In this document: in pieces, positions 46,677-64,000 of the stretch
Position numbering within the stretch: position 1 is the stretch's first letter
Layout of the letters: each line of letters opens with the position of its first letter
Origin: Bugula neritina
Lineage: Eukaryota > Bryozoa > Gymnolaemata > Cheilostomatida > Bugulidae
Direction of reading: 5' to 3'
DNA length: 64,000 nucleotides
Assembly: GCA_964035545.1 (NCBI GenBank)
Contig: OZ037768.1
Span: 3,523,501-3,587,500 of the forward strand
Program-made: the position numbers and the translations under genes
The notes under the pieces: model-generated
The model's input: only the letters and a program-made list of their open reading frames with translations
What the model was told of the DNA's origin: nothing
Database searches by the model: none

Positions 46677-47086
46677 AAATTTTCTTTTACTTGTAAATCT
46701 TCTATATAATTATAGATATGTGGTGCCATTGAAATATAAATTGAGGGAGTTTTAATTCATTGTGTGGGACTACTGCACTTGATAAAAGAGGAGTTATGTT
46801 CTCAACTTCATGTAAGTCCACTTTATATTCTTATGTGTTCAACTTCAGTTCTCAGTAGGAGTTGCTGATAAGATAATATTTGCCATTTGACTGGCACACA
46901 TGTTTGTGTTAACTTTTATTAACTTATAGTCTTGTTTACCATATGCTTATCAGAAGTAATGAAACCATAAATATGTAATTCCTTGGTAAACTTTATTTCT
47001 GAAGTGTTTTTCCTATTTAGTGGGAAGAAAGTGGGTTCAAGTGACTACACCTTATACCTTGTTTACAGGTACCAGCAGCACCTGAA

Positions 47087-61021
<13,935 letters not shown>

Positions 61022-61864
61022 TCTTTAGAAAGTCACTGAAACAATATTCAACAGTACAATTTGTATAAAATAAAGGCTATTATAATCATTTTATCCGATT
61101 GTACAATTTTGGCAAAGAACTTGGACCAGGTATTTATTACTTCAAACTTCACTATTGACTAATTTATTCACAGGTAAAATAATTCAGCTAAATGATGATT
61201 AAAAAATTAATTGATTTAATTTTAGAAAAAATATACTTGTTTTTTATATTTACTTAACTGCCTTGTAGAATTCCTACTACTTGCTAACTACGTATCATTA
61301 TCATCTTCATAAAATATAAGCCTGGCTGGTAAATTGGTATATTTAGAGCTATTGAATTATATTACATACAAATAGCAGTTACACTGCAGTTAATAATTCA
61401 GCATGAGTAACATTCAGCTGAGAGCTTTTAAAGTGCTTTCAGACTAAAAAGAGAAAAAAAGGATCAAAATAATAATTACGATTTCCAGAGTACTGAGAAA
61501 TGGAGACTAGAGAAGGGTGGATAATTGAACTGGATAAAAGTTTGCTAAGTTCATAGAAGACTAAACACTTGGCAGTTTTTAATTTCAAAATCCTGTTTAG
61601 CAGTTAATGTTATTTACATGTCAAAATTGACTCACAAAGTAGAACAAAATATATAAGTATAACAACTAATAATTAATCAACTGCAGGCATTATTGGATAG
61701 ATTTTAAGTTGATAATGAACATTTAAACAATGTAACAAATAAAATGTTATTGTATAATGACATATTCAAATATACTAACAATACTACACATTAAAATAAC
61801 ATTTTACTAATACAACAGTGTAATTTATCAGATTGTTAAACTGAGAGGGTTATTGCCAAGTCTT
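61022..61864. other. Spacer between convergent genes
   Basis: 3' UTR sequence of both neighbours and AT-rich spacer. No coding exon seen. Confidence 0.5.
61069..61074 (+). promoter_or_regulatory. Polyadenylation signal of the unrecognised gene
   Basis: AATAAA 48 bases after the TGA at 61019-61021, implying a very short 3' UTR. Confidence 0.6.
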
Positions 61865-63616
61865 TTAATCTAATCGACCATATTTGGGCATGCGATGACT
61901 CATATTAAGTTTTGGTCCTTTCTTGTGGTGGCTGTAGGCGTGAGGCGTTGGACATGTGCCTAAAGGTGTGTCCTGGCATACAGTACAAGGTGCTCCTTTC
62001 TTGAGCTCACTGAACGTGGCCGTCATGTCATAAAGCTAGTTGCTGGATAGTGGTGGAATCCTGAGTGTGGTAGAAGAAACACCATGTAGAGTAGGGACGC
62101 CTCAGCCTACGCCCAAACTAGATTGCTCGGAGATCATGGCACTAAAATACAATGAACATTTCTTGATTGGATTTTAATTTATGAACATTACAGATTTTTG
62201 CTGCCCAAATCTTTACACTATATATAGATAGATTATAGTTTGGGTGTAATAATACTCACTAACATGCAAAGTAGGTTACCATTTCACCACAGTGAAATTT
62301 AGACAGTGGCAATAAATAAAATGGCCCTACCACACATTGGACTAGATTTTGTTTTTTTCAGAACAAAAATAGATTTGACAAAATTTTCCATAAGCCAGTG
62401 GAATCTGGTTTGAGATGGAAATCCTGGGAAAATTAAAATCCATAAAAAAATTACAAATTGCTAAGCAATTTGGTGGAGTGACTGAGCATGCAATGCAGTG
62501 TATACACTGGGGCAGGTGCAGAGATGATTGCAGCCAAAAACCTGTCCACAAAGTGTTGGCGAGAGTTTCTGTAGCAGCAACAGGAACTTATCTACTGTTG
62601 AAGAGGTGGACAGAAGTTAACAAGTGCCCACATTTCATCGGGTGACAAGTACTAATAAAGGGGACTTAGACAGTCTAAATATCAACTATCTACATGAGGT
62701 ATGATTTCCTGTTTCATAACTTTCAACTGAATGCCATTAACTAAATCATTTCCAAAACACTGGAGAGCATCTCCAAGACCCTAGTAAGTAGTAAGCAGGA
62801 TTAGAGCCTGTGGCCAGAATATAAAACCTGGCAAGTAACAATACCTCATTGTGCTGTCAGGGTAACATTGCATATAGTTGATGAATTATGATCTGATCAC
62901 AGTTGGATTACTTTAACCAACCCGGAACTACCTAGCTTTGTGTAATGATATAAGAGAGACCCAGGACCTTTTATAGCAATTATATTCACATAATGATGCC
63001 TACAATAACCTGGTTGACACTGAGGTAAAGCAATATTCAGGTTCAGCCAGATTATTAAGGTAAGTACAGACAGTAATAGTAAATACTATAAACTTACAGT
63101 AGAAGATGGAAATCTGCCCCATCAGAACTCTAAAAAAGTGAAAGAATATTATTAATGACTGGTGTGTGCTCAAGTGTAATGAGCCACAACTATGGCAACG
63201 TAAAAACTTAATACTAAATGGGAAATTTATCTTCTATTTACATATTTAAAAAGCCAGGCTTCCACATAATGACCAACGGGCAGTAAATGATCCATGACGT
63301 TTACTTTGACACTCCAATGGCTTCCAATAAAAAGAATTAATTCCATAACCTTCCACTGACCAGCACGGTGGTCAGGTCACATTCTTTAACTAAAGAGGCA
63401 GAGAATGGCATCTGTCTCAAGGCTTGGAGGTCAAAATATCAGTCAGAAGTAACTGCCATTGTTTAGTGTGGATGATAAGTTGAAATACTTTAAAAACTTT
63501 GGAAACTTTTCTACAGTAAATTTGGTACTAAAGAAAATTCAACTCACTTTGAAATGGACAGCTGGAGGCGTTAGAGACGGCGTTCTTGAACTTCATGTGG
63601 TCTTCTCTACTCAGCC
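61865..63616 (-). CDS. 3' end of an unrecognised minus-strand gene (partial)
   Basis: Not recognised. Three pieces look coding on the minus strand. The terminal exon 62035-61865 has an acceptor CAACTAG and 56 codons, beginning LYDMTATFSELKKG and ending MSHRMPKYGRLD, with CTVCQDTPLGTC and HAYSHHKKGPK between. A candidate exon at 62780-62694 (29 codons, phase 0 at both ends) reads GLGDALQCFGNDLVNG and on to KQEIIPH. A candidate exon at 63616-63548, bounded by ATACAG and GTGAGT, reads LSREDHMKFKNAVSNASS then CPFQ. The helical middle piece could belong to a BAR-like helical bundle, but that is only an impression. Exons linking them are not resolved, and the 5' end is outside the window. Confidence 0.5.
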
Positions 63617-64000
63617 CTGTATATATTCAACACAAAAACTGTTACTATTTAGTTTCAACAACTTGCAATATACAAGAAGGCACACCAAAACTTCAATGCA
63701 ATATATTTATCCATCTAGCTGAAATATAATTTTTGGCACATTATAAAAGTAAAACAAATTGTTTGAACCTTTCCAGAAAATGGCAATAGGTTAAATAATA
63801 AGGTTTATGGTGGCAAATCAAAGTGAACAGGTGAATGTATTATATAAAGTATGGAGTGCGTTGCCTCTACACCCAGACCAGTTAATGGTTGACTGGGTAT
63901 TGTCATTGAACTTTGCATAACCTGCCATCAGTGAAGCTCTTGCCCTACTCCACTACTGAATCTAGTCTAATAACATGTCTGCTGCAGTGACAGACAAAAT
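63617..64000. other. Right edge, probably intron of the minus-strand gene
   Basis: No exon that I can support. The preceding exons of the gene at 61865-63616 must lie here or beyond the edge. Confidence 0.4.

Larger units (their letters stand above)
34384..47086. other. Gene-poor spacer of about 12.7 kb
   Basis: Between the GPCR start and the unrecognised gene at 47087 I find no splice-consistent coding exons. Open frames of 60-130 codons here (for example 38088-38483 and 37454-37696) lack family features. The region holds a perfect hairpin (36348-36391), a C/T-rich tract (39180-39300), microsatellites, short tandem duplications and one SINE. Candidate 5' UTR exons of the downstream gene could be hidden at its right edge. 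Confidence 0.5.

Noticed and set aside
62415-62645. 76-codon plus-strand frame at the right end
   Set aside because: No family resemblance and no splice context. It overlaps the inferred intron of the minus-strand gene.
63230-63375. Minus-strand frame with HRAGQWKVMELILF and MDHLLPVGHYVEAW
   Set aside because: Somewhat protein-like but lacking clear splice sites or a phase match to the neighbouring candidate exons. It could be an old repeat.

Overview
The window is AT-rich nuclear DNA of an animal. Coding sequence is split into short exons by GT-AG introns, and the recognisable genes are animal orthologues: ARHGAP39, an OTUD4-like gene, TRMT5, TMEM231, PELO and a class A GPCR. TMEM231 implies a ciliated organism. 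Three copies of a tRNA-derived SINE have a central domain that resembles, from memory, the one in mollusc and cephalopod SINEs. A lophotrochozoan is therefore a reasonable but unproven guess.

Layout: (1) 1-8243, plus strand: 3' part of an ARHGAP39/Vilse-type gene (disordered region, MyTH4, RhoGAP); the 5' end with any WW domains lies outside. (2) 9600-14529, plus: complete OTUD4-like gene of 13 exons whose OTU domain is shortened and lacks the catalytic histidine. (3) 17572-15086, minus: TRMT5, convergent with the OTUD4-like gene. (4) 19039-21875, plus: TMEM231, 5 exons. (5) 29689-23299, minus: PELO, 10 exons, rebuilt to exactly the human length. (6) 34383-33139, minus: a single-exon rhodopsin-class receptor. 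(7) 34.4-47.0 kb: gene-poor, with microsatellites and one SINE. (8) 47087-61021, plus: an 18-exon gene of about 591 codons that I do not recognise, with a Pro/Gln-rich middle and a helical C-terminal domain. (9) 61.8-63.7 kb, minus: terminal exons of another unrecognised gene.

The genes are not an operon or pathway; most look like independent housekeeping or signalling genes. The striking theme is tandem repeats touching exon borders. A 65-copy, 20-bp minisatellite begins at an exon/intron junction of gene 8 and repeats the splice donor in every unit. A 43-bp repeat duplicates an acceptor region in ARHGAP39, and 21-bp and 37-bp arrays flank other exons. Gene 8 also carries a GC-AG intron holding a SINE, and a 1.3-kb terminal-inverted-repeat element inserted inside another minisatellite.

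Exon borders were read by eye from splice consensus, phase agreement and remembered family sequences. No search was run.
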